Assembly (NCBI RefSeq): GCF_027941835.1
Contig: NZ_CP116005.1
Location: 3,549,501-3,613,500 of the forward strand
Direction: 5' to 3'
Length of the DNA: 64,000 nucleotides
Origin: Sphingosinicella microcystinivorans
GTDB lineage: Bacteria; Pseudomonadota; Alphaproteobacteria; Sphingomonadales; Sphingomonadaceae
Position 1 is the first letter of the stretch, and every line of letters begins with the position of its first letter. This document shows positions 41,851 through 51,270 of the stretch, one piece after another. The notes under the pieces are model-generated. The model was given only the letters and a program-made list of their open reading frames with translations, was not told the origin of the DNA and ran no database searches. The translations under genes were made by a program, and so were the position numbers.

Positions 41851-41924
41851 GCGCGGAAGTTTCGCACGAAAATGGTTAGCAGATCGTTGCCGGCGACGTC
41901 ATGACGCGCGCCGCCGCCGATGTG

Positions 41925-43106
41925 TCAGCCGTACACCTCGAACAGGCCCGCCGCGCCCTGCCCGCCGCCGATGCACATGGTGACGACGACATATTTCGCA
42001 CCGCGCCGCCGCCCCTCGATCAGCGCATGGCCGGTGAGCCGCGCGCCCGACATGCCGTAGGGGTGCCCCACGGAGATCGCGCCGCCGTCGACGTTGAACC
42101 TCTCGGGGTCGATGCCGAGCTTGTCGCGGCAATAGAGCGCCTGCACCGCGAACGCCTCGTTCAGCTCCCACAGGCCGATGTCGTCGATCGTGAGGCCGTT
42201 CTGCTTCAGGAGCTTGGGGATCGCGAACACAGGCCCGATGCCCATCTCGTCCGGCTCGACGCCCGCCACCGCCATGCCGACATAGCGGCCGAGGGGTGTG
42301 AGGCCGCGGCGCTCGGCCTCCTTCGCTTCCATGACGAGCGAGGCCGAGGCGCCGTCCGAAAGCTGGCTGGCGTTGCCCGCCGTCACGTTGTGGCCGGGGC
42401 CGCGCACGGGTTGGAGCCCCTTCAGCCCTTCGAGCGTCGTCTCGGGGCGGTTGCCCTCGTCCTTCGTCAGCGTCACCTCGTGCTTGGTGACTTCGCCCGT
42501 CTCCTTGTTCTTCATCACCATGACGGACGGCAGCGGCACGATCTCGTCGTCGAAGCGTCCGGCGGCTTGCGCGGCGGCCGTGCGCTGCTGCGAGATGAAC
42601 GCGAACTCGTCGCACACGTCGCGGCTGATGTCGTAGCGCTTGGCGACTATCTCGGCCGTGTCGATCATCGGCATGTAGGCTGCCGGGTGCATCTCGACGA
42701 GGCTCATGTCGGGCTCCACCCGCATCTTCTCGTTCTGCACCATCGAGATCGACTCGACGCCGCCGCCCACCACGATCTGCATCCCGTCGACGATCACCTG
42801 CTTCGCCGCCGTGGCGATCGCCATCAGCCCGCTCGCGCACTGGCGGTCGAGCGCCATGCCCGCCACCGTCACCGGCAGCCCGCCGCGCAGCGCCGCGAGA
42901 CGCCCGATGCACGGCGACTGCACGCCCTGCAACATCGCCGAACCGAAGATGCAGTCGTCGACCTCCGCCGGGTCGATGCCCGCGCGCGCGACCGCGTGCT
43001 TCACGACATGGCCCGCGAGCGTCGGCGACGGCGTGGCGTTGAACGCGCCGCGATACGCCTTGCCGATCGGCGTGCGGGCGGTGGAAACGATAACGGCTTC
43101 GCGCAT
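41925..43106 (-). CDS. Acetyl-CoA C-acyltransferase (thiolase)
   Basis: The protein has 393 residues. The nucleophile Cys90 is in DRQCASGL, the active-site histidines in LNEAFAVQ and [11 protein letters not shown], and the second cysteine in [11 protein letters not shown]. It cleaves 3-ketoacyl-CoA in beta-oxidation or condenses acetyl-CoA. ATG 43106 gives the standard [15 protein letters not shown] start. The MaoC hydratase gene lies 25 bases upstream on the same strand, so both probably serve fatty-acid turnover. Confidence 0.93.
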   Translation of the reverse strand: MREAVIVSTARTPIGKAYRGAFNATPSPTLAGHVVKHAVARAGIDPAEVDDCIFGSAMLQGVQSPCIGRLAALRGGLPVTVAGMALDRQCASGLMAIATAAKQVIVDGMQIVVGGGVESISMVQNEKMRVEPDMSLVEMHPAAYMPMIDTAEIVAKRYDISRDVCDEFAFISQQRTAAAQAAGRFDDEIVPLPSVMVMKNKETGEVTKHEVTLTKDEGNRPETTLEGLKGLQPVRGPGHNVTAGNASQLSDGASASLVMEAKEAERRGLTPLGRYVGMAVAGVEPDEMGIGPVFAIPKLLKQNGLTIDDIGLWELNEAFAVQALYCRDKLGIDPERFNVDGGAISVGHPYGMSGARLTGHALIEGRRRGAKYVVVTMCIGGGQGAAGLFEVYG

Positions 43107-43131
43107 GGGAGACTCTCCTTGATCCTGCATC

Positions 43132-43587
43132 TCAAACGTAGGTCAGGCCGACCCATTCGGCCAGCAGGGCGGGCTTGTCCTCGCCCTCGATCTCGACGGT
43201 CGCCTCCCACGTGGACTGGAGCACGCCCGGATGGCGCTCGGCCACCTCCAGCAGCTTGAACCGTCCGCGAACGCGCTTGCCGGAGGGTACGGGCGCAAGG
43301 AAGCGCAGCTTGTTCATGCCGTAGTTGACGCCCATCCTCGTGCCCTCGATGGCCGGGAACACGTCGTAGGCCATGCCCGAGAGCAGCGACAGCGTGAGGA
43401 AGCCGTGCGCGATGGTGCCGCCGAACGGCGTCTGCGCCGCGCGCGCGGGATCGACGTGGATGAACTGGTGATCCTCGGTGCACTCGGCGAAGGTGTCGAT
43501 GCGCTTCTGGTCGACCTCGATCCAGCGCGACACGCCGATCTCCTTGCCGGCCATCGCCTTGTAGTCCTGCACCGAAATCGCCGTCAT
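43132..43587 (-). CDS. MaoC family (R)-specific enoyl-CoA hydratase
   Basis: The protein has 151 residues with the hot-dog hydratase motif [18 protein letters not shown], containing the Asp-His pair, and [15 protein letters not shown]. It hydrates trans-2-enoyl-CoA. ATG 43587 behind GGGAGGCGGG is preferred over an upstream in-frame ATG. It lies upstream of the thiolase gene in one unit. Confidence 0.9.
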   Translation of the reverse strand: MTAISVQDYKAMAGKEIGVSRWIEVDQKRIDTFAECTEDHQFIHVDPARAAQTPFGGTIAHGFLTLSLLSGMAYDVFPAIEGTRMGVNYGMNKLRFLAPVPSGKRVRGRFKLLEVAERHPGVLQSTWEATVEIEGEDKPALLAEWVGLTYV

Positions 43588-43640
43588 GCCCGCCTCCCGC
43601 AATGATTGCGCCCCGCATTAGAATGCGCGGGCCATGCTGC

Positions 43641-44096
43641 CTAGATAGGCAAAACGTGAGTATTCTTGACCTCCTCCAGCACGGCATAGGTCCGCGTCTC
43701 GCGCACGCCGGGCAGGTCGACGAGCGTGTCGCCGAGGAAGGCGCGGTAGGCCGCCATGTCCTTGACGCGCGCCTTGATGAGATAATCGAACCCGCCCGCG
43801 ACCATGTGGCATTCGAGCACGGCGGGCATCCGCCTGACGGCGGCGGCGAAGTCGTCGAACACGTCGGAGGTCGTGCGGTCGAGCAGCACCTCGACGAAGA
43901 TCAGCAGTGCGCAATCGAGCAGCCCCGGATCGAGCACCGCGACCGTGCCGACGATATAGCCCTTCTCGCGCAGCCGCCGGACGCGCTCGTGGCAGGCGGC
44001 GGGCGAGAGGTTGCAGCGCTCGGCGAGCGCCTGGTTGGTGATGCGCCCGTCTTCCTGAAGCGTGCGCAGGATGGCGCGGTCGATGGCGTCGATCAT
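43641..44096 (-). CDS. Lrp/AsnC family regulator, probable proline-responsive activator of putA
   Basis: The protein has 151 residues. The N-terminal helix-turn-helix (ITNQALAERCNLSPAACHER) is followed by an RAM ligand-binding domain with VLECHMVAGGFDYLIKARV. It is divergent from putA with 125 bases between starts. In alphaproteobacteria, such a regulator (PutR type) activates putA in response to proline; that role is inferred here from position. Confidence 0.88.
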   Translation of the reverse strand: MIDAIDRAILRTLQEDGRITNQALAERCNLSPAACHERVRRLREKGYIVGTVAVLDPGLLDCALLIFVEVLLDRTTSDVFDDFAAAVRRMPAVLECHMVAGGFDYLIKARVKDMAAYRAFLGDTLVDLPGVRETRTYAVLEEVKNTHVLPI

Positions 44097-44110
44097 GAAT
44101 CCGAACCTTC

Positions 44111-44146
44111 TTCGGAAAATCTAAATCTAATCGGATATAATTCCGA
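44111..44146. promoter_or_regulatory. Operator-like dyads between the Lrp gene and putA
   Basis: TCGGA/TCCGA halves frame TATAAT in TCGGATATAATTCCGA (44131-44146), and a TTCGGAA palindrome lies at 44111-44117, spaced about two helical turns away. This fits Lrp-type binding at a divergent promoter. Confidence 0.5.
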
Positions 44147-44221
44147 CAGATAACCAAAAATACAAAGCACATTTTCCTTGTTCGCTGGCATGATCGAAGG
44201 ATCATCAGCGAAAGACCCGCC

Positions 44222-47200
44222 ATGCCCATCGCCGCCATCCTTGCCGACATGCAGCGCCTGCACCGTGCGCCGGAGCCCGAGGTCATCCTGCCGCTTTGCG
44301 ACGTTGCGCGCGTCGATGCCGCGGCACGGCAGCGGATCGCCGCGCGCGCGGGCAGCCTCCTCGACGAGCTGCGCGCCGCGCAGTCGAGCGGCTGGGTCAA
44401 CCGCTTCCTCCAGGAATACCGGCTCAACACCGACGAAGGCATCGCCCTCCTCGCGCTCGCCGAGGCGTTCCTGCGCGTGCCCGACGCCGACACCGCCGAC
44501 CTGCTGATCCGCGACAAGCTCGGCACCGCGGACTGGTCCGCGCACGCGGGCAAGTCCGACTCGACGCTCGTCAACAGCGCGACGTGGGGCCTCGTCGTCA
44601 CCCGCTCGCTGGTCGGCGACAGCGGGTCGACGCTGAAGCGCCTGATCGGCCGCGTCGGCGAGCCGGTCGTGCGTACCGCCGTCGGCACCGCCATGCGCCT
44701 GATGGGACAGGTGTTCGTGATGGGCCGCACCATCGAGGAAGCGCTCGAACGCGCGGGCGGCAAGGACCACGCGGGCTTCGTCGCCAGCTTCGACATGCTC
44801 GGCGAGGCGGCGCGCACGCGGGACGACGCCGAGCGCTATTTCCGGTCCTACAGCGACGCCATCGACGCCATCGGCAAGGGCAGCAAGGGACGCGACCACA
44901 GCATTTCCGTGAAACTCTCCGCGCTGCACCCGCGCTACGAGACGGCGCACGCCGATACGTGCGTACACGAGCTGTCGGCCATGCTCGTCGCGCTTGCCGA
45001 GCGGGCCGCGAAGGCGGGCATCGGCCTCACCGTCGACGCGGAGGAATCGGAGCGGCTGGCGATGTCGCTCGACATCATCGCCGCCGCCGCCCGTGTGCCT
45101 TCGCTCTCCGGCTGGGACAAGCTCGGCATGGCGGTGCAGGCTTATTCGAAGCGCTGCCGCGCGGTCATCGCGTGGGCGGACGCGATCGGCGGCGAGACGA
45201 ACCGCAGGATGGCGGTGCGCCTCGTGAAAGGCGCCTACTGGGACAGCGAGATCAAGCGCACGCAGGAAGCCGGCCTCTCCGACTACCCGCTGTTCACGCG
45301 CAAGGCGGCGACGGACGTCTCCTATCTCGCCTGCGCGCGCGACATGCTCGCCGCGAAGAACATCCACCCGGCCTTCGCCAGCCACAACGCGCTCACCGTC
45401 GCGACGCTGCTCGAATGGGCGGGAGAGCGCCGCGACTTCGAGTTCCAGCGCCTGCACGGCATGGGCGACGGGCTCTACGAAAAGCTCGTGCGCGATGAAG
45501 GCCACCACTGCCGCATCTACGCGCCGGTCGGCGGCCATCGCGACCTCCTCGCCTATCTTGTGCGCCGCCTGCTCGAAAACGGCGCCAATTCCAGCTTCGT
45601 CCACCAGCTCGCCGACCCGAACGTCACCGAGGAAGAGCTTCTCGCCGACCCGGTGGAGAAGATCGCGAGCGTCGGCGGCACGCGCCACCCCTCCATCCCC
45701 CTTCCCGCCGACCTGTTCGGTGCCGCGCGCGGCAACAGCGAAGGCCTTGACCTGCAGGACGCCATGACCCTCGAAGACACCGCATCCGCCATCGCCGCCC
45801 GCGCCGACATCGGTCCGGCCCCCGCCGACTCGCGCGCCGAGGACGTGCGCGCCGCCATCGCCGCCGCCGACGCGGCGTTCGAAGGCTGGTCGCGCACGCC
45901 CGTGGAAACCCGCGCCGCCGTACTCGACCGGCTTGCCGACCTCCTCGAGGAACACCGCCTCGACCTGATGGCGCTCGCCGTCCACGAGGCGGGCAAGACC
46001 ATCGGCGACGCGCTCGGCGAGGTCCGCGAGGCCGCCGACTTCTGCCGCTACTACGCCAATCAGGCGCGCGCGGCGTTCGCACCGGTCGCGCTGCCGGGGC
46101 CGACCGGCGAAAGCAACACGCTGCGCCTCGAAGGCCGCGGCGTGTTCGCCTGCATCGCGCCGTGGAACTTCCCGCTCGCCATCTTCCTCGGGCAGGTGAC
46201 GGCCGCGCTCGTCGCCGGCAACAGCGTCGTCGCCAAGCCCGCCCCGCAGACGCCGCGCATCGCCGTGCGCGCCGTCGACCTCGCCCACGCGGCGGGCATC
46301 CCGGCGGACGTGCTGAAGCTCGTCTTCGGCGGCGCGGAGGCCGGCGACACGCTCACCGGCGATCCGCGCGTCATGGGCGTCGCCTTCACCGGCTCGACCG
46401 GCACGGCCAAGGCCATCGCGCGCAGCCTCGTCGCCGACGATGCCCGGCCGATCGTGCCGCTGATCGCCGAAACCGGCGGTCTCAACGCCATGATCGTCGA
46501 TTCGACCGCACTTCCCGAGCAGGTGATCGCCGACGTCGTGACGTCAGCCTTCCGTTCGGCGGGCCAGCGCTGCTCGGCGCTGCGGCTGCTCGTCGTGCAG
46601 GAGGACGTGCTCGACCGCACGCTCGACATGCTGAAGGGCGCGATGGACACGCTCGTCGTCGGCGATCCCGCCGATCCGCGCACCGACGTCGGCCCGGTGA
46701 TCGACGACGCCGCGTACCGCAAGCTCGAGAACTATCGCCAGTCGATGAAGGACCGCTGGCTGCACAGCGTCGCCGTTCCCGCCGGGCGCTTCGTCGCGCC
46801 GACCGTGATCCGGCTCGACCGCATCGAGGACCTGACGAGGGAGTGGTTCGGCCCGATCCTGCACGTCGCGACATGGAGAACCGGCACGCTCGACGAAACC
46901 ATCGCGCGCATCAACCGCAGCGGCTACGGCCTCACGATGGGCCTGCACAGCCGCATCGCCGGCCGCTGCGAGCGCACGATGGCGGCCGCGCGCGTCGGCA
47001 ACCTCTACGTCAACCGCTCGATGATCGGCGCCGTCGTCGGCTCGCAGCCGTTCGGCGGCGAGGGCCTGTCGGGCACCGGCCCCAAGGCGGGCGGGCCGCA
47101 CTACCTGCCGCGCTTCGCCGTGGAGCGGACGGTCAGCATCGACACGACCTCGGCGGGCGGCAACGCCACGCTGCTCTCGATCGAAGACGTGACGCTCTAG
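44222..47200 (+). CDS. putA: Bifunctional proline dehydrogenase / glutamate-semialdehyde dehydrogenase
   Basis: The protein has 992 residues. The proline dehydrogenase barrel spans about residues 50-480, with KLSALHPRYE, GLTVDAEESERL and VRLVKGAYWDSEIK. The aldehyde dehydrogenase half begins near 540, with APWNFPLAIF, ETGGLNA and the catalytic Cys near 783 in SAGQRCSALR. It converts proline to glutamate with FAD and NAD. It lacks the N-terminal RHH repressor domain of enterobacterial PutA, so control should rest with the divergent Lrp regulator. Its stop overlaps the end of the opposing MscS gene. Confidence 0.95.
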   Translation: MPIAAILADMQRLHRAPEPEVILPLCDVARVDAAARQRIAARAGSLLDELRAAQSSGWVNRFLQEYRLNTDEGIALLALAEAFLRVPDADTADLLIRDKLGTADWSAHAGKSDSTLVNSATWGLVVTRSLVGDSGSTLKRLIGRVGEPVVRTAVGTAMRLMGQVFVMGRTIEEALERAGGKDHAGFVASFDMLGEAARTRDDAERYFRSYSDAIDAIGKGSKGRDHSISVKLSALHPRYETAHADTCVHELSAMLVALAERAAKAGIGLTVDAEESERLAMSLDIIAAAARVPSLSGWDKLGMAVQAYSKRCRAVIAWADAIGGETNRRMAVRLVKGAYWDSEIKRTQEAGLSDYPLFTRKAATDVSYLACARDMLAAKNIHPAFASHNALTVATLLEWAGERRDFEFQRLHGMGDGLYEKLVRDEGHHCRIYAPVGGHRDLLAYLVRRLLENGANSSFVHQLADPNVTEEELLADPVEKIASVGGTRHPSIPLPADLFGAARGNSEGLDLQDAMTLEDTASAIAARADIGPAPADSRAEDVRAAIAAADAAFEGWSRTPVETRAAVLDRLADLLEEHRLDLMALAVHEAGKTIGDALGEVREAADFCRYYANQARAAFAPVALPGPTGESNTLRLEGRGVFACIAPWNFPLAIFLGQVTAALVAGNSVVAKPAPQTPRIAVRAVDLAHAAGIPADVLKLVFGGAEAGDTLTGDPRVMGVAFTGSTGTAKAIARSLVADDARPIVPLIAETGGLNAMIVDSTALPEQVIADVVTSAFRSAGQRCSALRLLVVQEDVLDRTLDMLKGAMDTLVVGDPADPRTDVGPVIDDAAYRKLENYRQSMKDRWLHSVAVPAGRFVAPTVIRLDRIEDLTREWFGPILHVATWRTGTLDETIARINRSGYGLTMGLHSRIAGRCERTMAAARVGNLYVNRSMIGAVVGSQPFGGEGLSGTGPKAGGPHYLPRFAVERTVSIDTTSAGGNATLLSIEDVTL

Positions 47201-48339
47201 GGAAGCGGCGTCATCTCGCGCGGCACGGCGAGCGGGTCCACCGCCTTGCCGTCGAGGCCGCCGACGAAGCCCATCTGCGTCGGGTAGGCGAAGTCGACGC
47301 CGAGTTCGGCGAAACGCCGCACAAGCCGGAACATGAAGGCCTGACGCGCGCCCATCATCTCCTTCGCTTCCGCCGCCTCGACGTGGAAGATGATCTCGAT
47401 GTCGATGGAACTTGCCGCGAAGTTGGTGAGGAACGCCTGACCGAAGGTCACGAGCGGTATCGTTTCCGCGAGCTTTCCGATCTCGGCAGGCAGGCTTTCG
47501 AGCACATCCGGCGGCGTCTGGTAGATGACCCCGACCGTCATCACCACGCGGCGGCGGCGAATGGCGGCAAGATTATGAATCCGGTTGTCGAGCAGCTTGG
47601 CGTTGGACACGGACACGAGCTCGCCTGAGAGCGACCGGATACGCGTGGTCTTCAGCCCGATCGCCTCCACCGTGCCGGTCAGCGTGTCCACCGTCACCAC
47701 GTCGCCGCGCACGAACGGCTTGTCGAACAGGATCGAAAGCGCCGCGAACAGGTCCGAGAAGATGCCCTGCGCGGCAAGGCCGATGGCGATGCCGCCGATG
47801 CCGAGGCCCGCGACCAGCGCGGTGACGTTGACGCCGAGGTTGTCGAGGATGACGATGCCGGCGATCGCGAAGATCGCGACGTTGATGATGAGGCGGATGA
47901 CGCCCATCGCCGAGACGAGCGTCGAATTGTGCGGATCCTCGCCCTCGGCGCGGCGCGCGACGACCGCAAGCGCGAACTCGCGCACCCAGATGGCGCCCTG
48001 CACGACCGCCGCGATGGTGAACAGGAACCGCACGACCGGCAGGATGCCGGCAAGGCCGGGAACGCCCGCCGCCACGAGGTGCACGGCGACGGCGGCAAGA
48101 AAGAAGCTGCGCGTCCGCCGGAGCACCCGGCCGAAGATCGCCCGCCAGCTGTTCGGCTCGAGGGCCCCGGGCGAACCCACGAGACGCCACGCGACGGCGC
48201 GAACGCCGACGAGCACCAGATAGATGCCGACGGCCACGGCGCCGTAGACGAGGAGCGCGCCACTGTTGGCGGCGATCCACGTTGATGCCCCTTCGAGGGT
48301 TTCGATGTCGGACGCGGGGATTATCTGATTGTTTCGCAT
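47197..48339 (-). CDS. MscS family mechanosensitive channel
   Basis: The protein has 380 residues. Transmembrane segments lie at about residues 28-47, 75-95, 105-125 and 145-165; the pore-lining helix region GLGIGGIAIGLAAQGIFSDLF follows, with the conserved FVRGDVVTV and VEAIGLKTTRIRS of the MscS beta domain. It opens at high membrane tension to release solutes. It is longer than minimal MscS because of extra N-terminal helices. It is convergent with putA, overlapping it by 4 bases. Confidence 0.9.
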   Translation of the reverse strand: MRNNQIIPASDIETLEGASTWIAANSGALLVYGAVAVGIYLVLVGVRAVAWRLVGSPGALEPNSWRAIFGRVLRRTRSFFLAAVAVHLVAAGVPGLAGILPVVRFLFTIAAVVQGAIWVREFALAVVARRAEGEDPHNSTLVSAMGVIRLIINVAIFAIAGIVILDNLGVNVTALVAGLGIGGIAIGLAAQGIFSDLFAALSILFDKPFVRGDVVTVDTLTGTVEAIGLKTTRIRSLSGELVSVSNAKLLDNRIHNLAAIRRRRVVMTVGVIYQTPPDVLESLPAEIGKLAETIPLVTFGQAFLTNFAASSIDIEIIFHVEAAEAKEMMGARQAFMFRLVRRFAELGVDFAYPTQMGFVGGLDGKAVDPLAVPREMTPLP

Positions 48340-48437
48340 CTGCTTTCCAACGCAGGAGGCCGTCCGTGGTTCACCCGTGATTCAACGGGGGTTGTACAGG
48401 CAGCGGCGCGGCCTTGGAACCGCACTTCCGATCCGCG

Positions 48438-49820
48438 TCAGGCTTTTGCCGCAGCGGTCGTGCCGAGCCCCGCCGGAGGCCGGCGCGGGCCGACCTTCTC
48501 GTCGGCCTTGTTCGCGAGGCGCTCGCGGCGGGCGATGTGCGTGGCCGCGATCGTGATGGCGAGAAGGTCGTAGTACGGCGGCTGAAAGGCGATACTGACG
48601 AACATCGACCCGGTCATGTAGACGAGCAGCGATACCGACATCATCGTTCCGAGGTCCCGGAACCACATGTCGCTCTCGGGATCGCCGGTGCTGATGTTCT
48701 TCAGCATCCACGCAGCGCGGAGCGCGAGGACGACGATGGCGACATAGACCACCGCGCCCAGATAACCCAGTTCCCCGAGAACCTCGAAGAAGCTGTTGTG
48801 GAAGGCGCGCGCCTTGTCCGTCACCGTCGTGCTGCTGGTCGCCACGTTGTCGGCATCGCCCTGGCGGCGCTGCAGGTCCACCTCGATACGGTTGATACGG
48901 TAGACGCCGAAACCGCCGCCGAACGGATTCTCCTTCACGAAGTCGAGGGTCCACTTCCACACGGCAAGACGCGTGGAGGCCGATTCGTCCTCGTCGTAGG
49001 TCTTGATCGTCGACATGCGTTCCGTGAAGGAGGCGGGAAGCAGCGGGACGGCAATTGCCGCGGCGGCCACGACCGCGGCCCCGAAAACGAGCTTTCGGCG
49101 GCTTGTCAGCCAGAGCAGCAGCACGAGCATCGCGCCCGCGACAAGGCCGGTGCGCGCCTCCGCGCCGACCGTGACGAGCGTCATCGAGAAGATGATGCCC
49201 GCAGTCGCAAGCAGCGTCAGCAGGCTGCGCTTCATGATCGTGTTGCGGCGATAGAGCCAGAGCGTCAACGGGATGAACGACAGCGCGACCGTCGCCAGCG
49301 TGCTGCCTTCATAAAGACCGCTGTTGCTCTTCACGAGAAACGAGACCGTCCCGTAGCCCCCGCCGCCGAGGAGAGTCTTGATGCCCCCGGAAATGGTGAT
49401 CGCGGACGTGCTGAGAACCATGACGAAGGCCGCGGCCTCGACGCGCCGGCGCGTCGTCAGCACCCACGGCAGGAACACGGAGAACAGCAGGCCTTTCCAG
49501 ACCCAGTCCCACTTTTGCAATGCGTGATTGGTGACGATCGCCCAGCCGAATGTATTGAGCCCCGCGTAGAGGACCAGAAAGATGATGAGCGCCTGCACGA
49601 CTCCGAGCCGGATGCGCTGCTTGTCTTCCATGAAAACGTAGAAGACCATCGCCCCGATTGCCATGAACAGCGCGACCGGGGCGCCGTTCAGAAAGGAATA
49701 GGTCAGCCTTTGCGGCTGCAGGAAGTCCACCCAGATGTATCCGAGCGCCATGAAGTACGGCCGCCGGAACGACGCGACGACGAACGCGAGGATCAGGATG
49801 ATGAGAACGACGTCGCGCAT
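48438..49820 (-). CDS. O-antigen-ligase-like polymerase of the exosortase-A-associated type
   Basis: This 460-residue protein has about 10-12 transmembrane segments. It opens MRDVVLIILILAFVVASFRR followed by PYFMALGYIWVDFLQPQRLTY, as in the putative O-glycosylation ligase family linked to exosortase A loci, and has a Wzy_C-type loop with AFHNSFFEVLGELGYLG. It would transfer or polymerise glycan at the inner membrane's outer face. Its start overlaps the stop of the small membrane protein by one base (TGATG). It is divergent from wecB. Confidence 0.85.
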   Translation of the reverse strand: MRDVVLIILILAFVVASFRRPYFMALGYIWVDFLQPQRLTYSFLNGAPVALFMAIGAMVFYVFMEDKQRIRLGVVQALIIFLVLYAGLNTFGWAIVTNHALQKWDWVWKGLLFSVFLPWVLTTRRRVEAAAFVMVLSTSAITISGGIKTLLGGGGYGTVSFLVKSNSGLYEGSTLATVALSFIPLTLWLYRRNTIMKRSLLTLLATAGIIFSMTLVTVGAEARTGLVAGAMLVLLLWLTSRRKLVFGAAVVAAAAIAVPLLPASFTERMSTIKTYDEDESASTRLAVWKWTLDFVKENPFGGGFGVYRINRIEVDLQRRQGDADNVATSSTTVTDKARAFHNSFFEVLGELGYLGAVVYVAIVVLALRAAWMLKNISTGDPESDMWFRDLGTMMSVSLLVYMTGSMFVSIAFQPPYYDLLAITIAATHIARRERLANKADEKVGPRRPPAGLGTTAAAKA

Positions 49821-49996
49821 CAGTCGGCCGATGCCGCCCGGTCATGCCTGTTGCTGCGCTCCCGGTTTTGCCGCGAGTTTCGTGCCGACAGTTTGGGCTT
49901 CGACTCCTCGCCTCCGTCTTCAGGCTGGGAATAGCAGCGCCACAGGATGATGATCAGCATCAGCTGCGACACGACCAATGCGAAATTGTCTACCAT
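49820..49996 (-). CDS. 58-residue membrane protein coupled to the ligase gene
   Basis: It begins MVDNFALVVSQLMLIIILWR, one membrane helix, followed by a charged tail rich in Glu, Lys, Arg and Ser. An upstream in-frame ATG around 50056-50065 would add a basic leader (MLSEERLTARRTRR), so the start is uncertain. It is translationally coupled to the ligase. The family is unknown; an accessory role in the glycan locus is inferred from position. Confidence 0.5.
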   Translation of the reverse strand: MVDNFALVVSQLMLIIILWRCYSQPEDGGEESKPKLSARNSRQNRERSNRHDRAASAD

Positions 49997-50178
49997 CCGG
50001 GTCTCATCCTGAATGCGCGCAAGGCGGCGCGTGCGCCGAGCCGTTAACCGCTCCTCGCTTAACATCTCGTGCATCGCAGGGCAAAGCCGTCGCCTTCGCC
50101 GAATGTTCGCGCCCGGCCTTGCGAAAGCCGGGCGCATTGGCAATAGGACGCTGACGTGAAAAGGGAAACGGATCGCGA

Positions 50179-51270
50179 ATGACCAGGCGAGTGCACATGA
50201 TCGCGGCGGCACGCCCGAACTTCATGAAGGTGGCGCCGCTCTGGCACGCGCTTGCCGCCCACGACGGGTTCGAGCCCGTCCTGATCCACACCGGGCAGCA
50301 CTACGACGCGAACATGTCGGACGACATCTTCGCCGATCTCGACCTCCCCGCGCCCGACCATCACCTCGGCGTCGGCTCCGGCAGCCATGCCGAGCAGACC
50401 GGCAAGGTGATGATCGCCTACGAGAAGATCGCGATGGACGAGCGGCCGGACTGGCTCGTCGTGGTCGGCGACGTCAACTCGACCGCCGCGTGCGCGATGG
50501 TCGGCGCGAAGCTCCACATCCCCGTCGTCCACCTCGAGGCGGGCCTGCGTTCGGGCGACCGCGCCATGCCGGAGGAGATCAACCGGCTGGTGACGGACGC
50601 GATCTCCGATGTTCTCTGGACGCCCTCACCCGACGGCGACGCGCACCTGCGCGCCGAAGGCGTCCCCGAAAGCCGCATCACCCGCGTCGGCAACATCATG
50701 ATGGACAGCTTCGAGCGCATCCGGCCGAAGCTCGACGCCGAGAACGCCCCCGCCCGCTTCGGCCTCACGCCGGGCAATTACGGCGTCGTCACGCTGCACC
50801 GCCCGTCGAACGTCGACGAAGCGCCGCAGCTGAAGGCGCTCGTCGAGGCGCTGGTCGAAGCCTCCGAGCGCCTGCCGCTGATGTTCCCGATGCACCCGCG
50901 CACGAAAAGCCGGGTCGAGGCGTTCGGCCTTTCGGAAGCGCTCGCGAAGGGCAACATCACGCTCGCCGAACCGCAGTCCTACAAGCCGTTCATGAGTCTG
51001 CTCAAGGATGCGCGGATCGCGATCACCGACAGCGGCGGGCTCCAGGAGGAAACCACCTACCTCGGCATCCCGTGCCTCACCCTCCGCGACAACACCGAGC
51101 GCCCGATCACCGTGACCGAGGGCACCAACCGGCTGGTGAAGGCCGACGCGCTCGTCGGCGCGCTCGACGCCGCGCTCGGAGCCGCGCCCGGCACTGCGAA
51201 GCGCCCGGAATTCTGGGATGGCAGGACCGCCGAACGCTGCGTCGCCGATCTCGTGCGGCGCGGCCAGTAA
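50179..51270 (+). CDS. wecB: UDP-N-acetylglucosamine 2-epimerase
   Basis: The protein has 363 residues, with the family opening AARPNFMKVAPLWHAL, the motif IHTGQHYDANMSD, HLEAGLRSGDRAMPEEINR and the C-terminal ITDSGGLQEETTYLGIPCLTLRDNTERP. It makes UDP-ManNAc from UDP-GlcNAc for surface polysaccharide. It is immediately followed, with a one-base overlap of its stop, by an exosortase-A-type glycosyltransferase gene, so the two form an operon within the glycan locus. Confidence 0.95.
   Translation: MTRRVHMIAAARPNFMKVAPLWHALAAHDGFEPVLIHTGQHYDANMSDDIFADLDLPAPDHHLGVGSGSHAEQTGKVMIAYEKIAMDERPDWLVVVGDVNSTAACAMVGAKLHIPVVHLEAGLRSGDRAMPEEINRLVTDAISDVLWTPSPDGDAHLRAEGVPESRITRVGNIMMDSFERIRPKLDAENAPARFGLTPGNYGVVTLHRPSNVDEAPQLKALVEALVEASERLPLMFPMHPRTKSRVEAFGLSEALAKGNITLAEPQSYKPFMSLLKDARIAITDSGGLQEETTYLGIPCLTLRDNTERPITVTEGTNRLVKADALVGALDAALGAAPGTAKRPEFWDGRTAERCVADLVRRGQ

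Noticed and set aside
44093-46288. Reverse-strand open frame of 731 codons opposite putA
   Set aside because: Antisense shadow of putA; no recognisable domain.
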